Positions 50,193-50,236 of a stretch of DNA of 50,236 bases are shown in pieces (positions within the stretch are counted from its first letter, which is position 1; the number at the start of each line of letters is the position of its first letter). The notes beneath the pieces were generated by a model that saw only the letters and a program-made list of their open reading frames with translations, was not told the origin of the DNA and did no database searches. The translations under genes were made by a program, and so were the position numbers. The stretch spans positions 1-50,236 of the forward strand of contig JANQHX010000019.1 in assembly GCA_028282465.1 (NCBI GenBank). The letters run 5' to 3'. This stretch comes from Gynuella sp. Its GTDB lineage: Bacteria > Pseudomonadota > Gammaproteobacteria > Pseudomonadales > Natronospirillaceae.

Positions 50193-50236
50193 GCTAGTTA
50201 TGCGTAAAATGCCGGGCGTCTCTAAAAATTACGTAA

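Overview
The window reads as a chromosomal core segment of a free-living, probably marine gammaproteobacterium of the Pseudomonadales/Oceanospirillales type. The evidence is gene order. The block citrate synthase <-> sdhCDAB-sucAB-lpd-sucC, the topA / DUF1653 / fadBA / uup / slt neighbourhood, and a type II secretion operon in E-F-G-H-I-J-K-L-M order without gspN all resemble Pseudomonas-like genomes. The assignment is inference from synteny and protein motifs; no rRNA is present, so genus cannot be named. I saw no prophage, CRISPR array, tRNA or rRNA gene.

Layout. 1-10140 (minus): sdhC-sdhD-sdhA-sdhB, sucA, sucB, lpd and the first 332 codons of sucC, encoding succinate dehydrogenase, 2-oxoglutarate dehydrogenase and the start of succinyl-CoA synthetase. 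Citrate synthase (gltA, plus, 10599-11876) is divergent, and both promoters can be read in the 458 bp between. 12027-15539 (minus): topA followed by a DUF72 gene. 15834-16783: a membrane-anchored helical protein facing a small DUF1653 protein. 16851-20194 (minus): the fatty-acid beta-oxidation pair fadB-fadA behind a PsrA-like operator. 20377-21564: two conserved-looking unknowns, one Cys-rich. 21672-23561: the ABC-F ATPase uup, divergent from an RND efflux pair (23694-27965).

28067-30629 (plus): soluble lytic transglycosylase slt and a helical protein with a chemotaxis-like motif. 30639-35377 (minus): a MOSC protein, a CheV-like coupling protein, a three-gene redox-flavoured set (glutaredoxin-like, lipoprotein, anchored CPC protein) and a DUF5610-like protein. 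35566-38633 (plus): a LysR regulator and the tail-specific protease prc, whose Shine-Dalgarno sequence lies inside a long RNA hairpin. 38718-41791: a YajG-like lipoprotein, gloB and gorA (two glutathione-linked functions), with a highly folded 265-bp inverted-repeat element filling the gap between the convergent gloB and gorA. 41830-50132 (minus): a GNAT acetyltransferase and the T2SS genes gspE to gspM.

Most of the window is ordinary core metabolism. The items most worth a second look are the 265-bp folded element at 40166-40430, the hairpin over the prc ribosome binding site at 36549-36581, the terminator between lpd and sucC, the PsrA-like operator upstream of fadBA, and the small unknown gene sets at 20377-21564 and 32563-34088.
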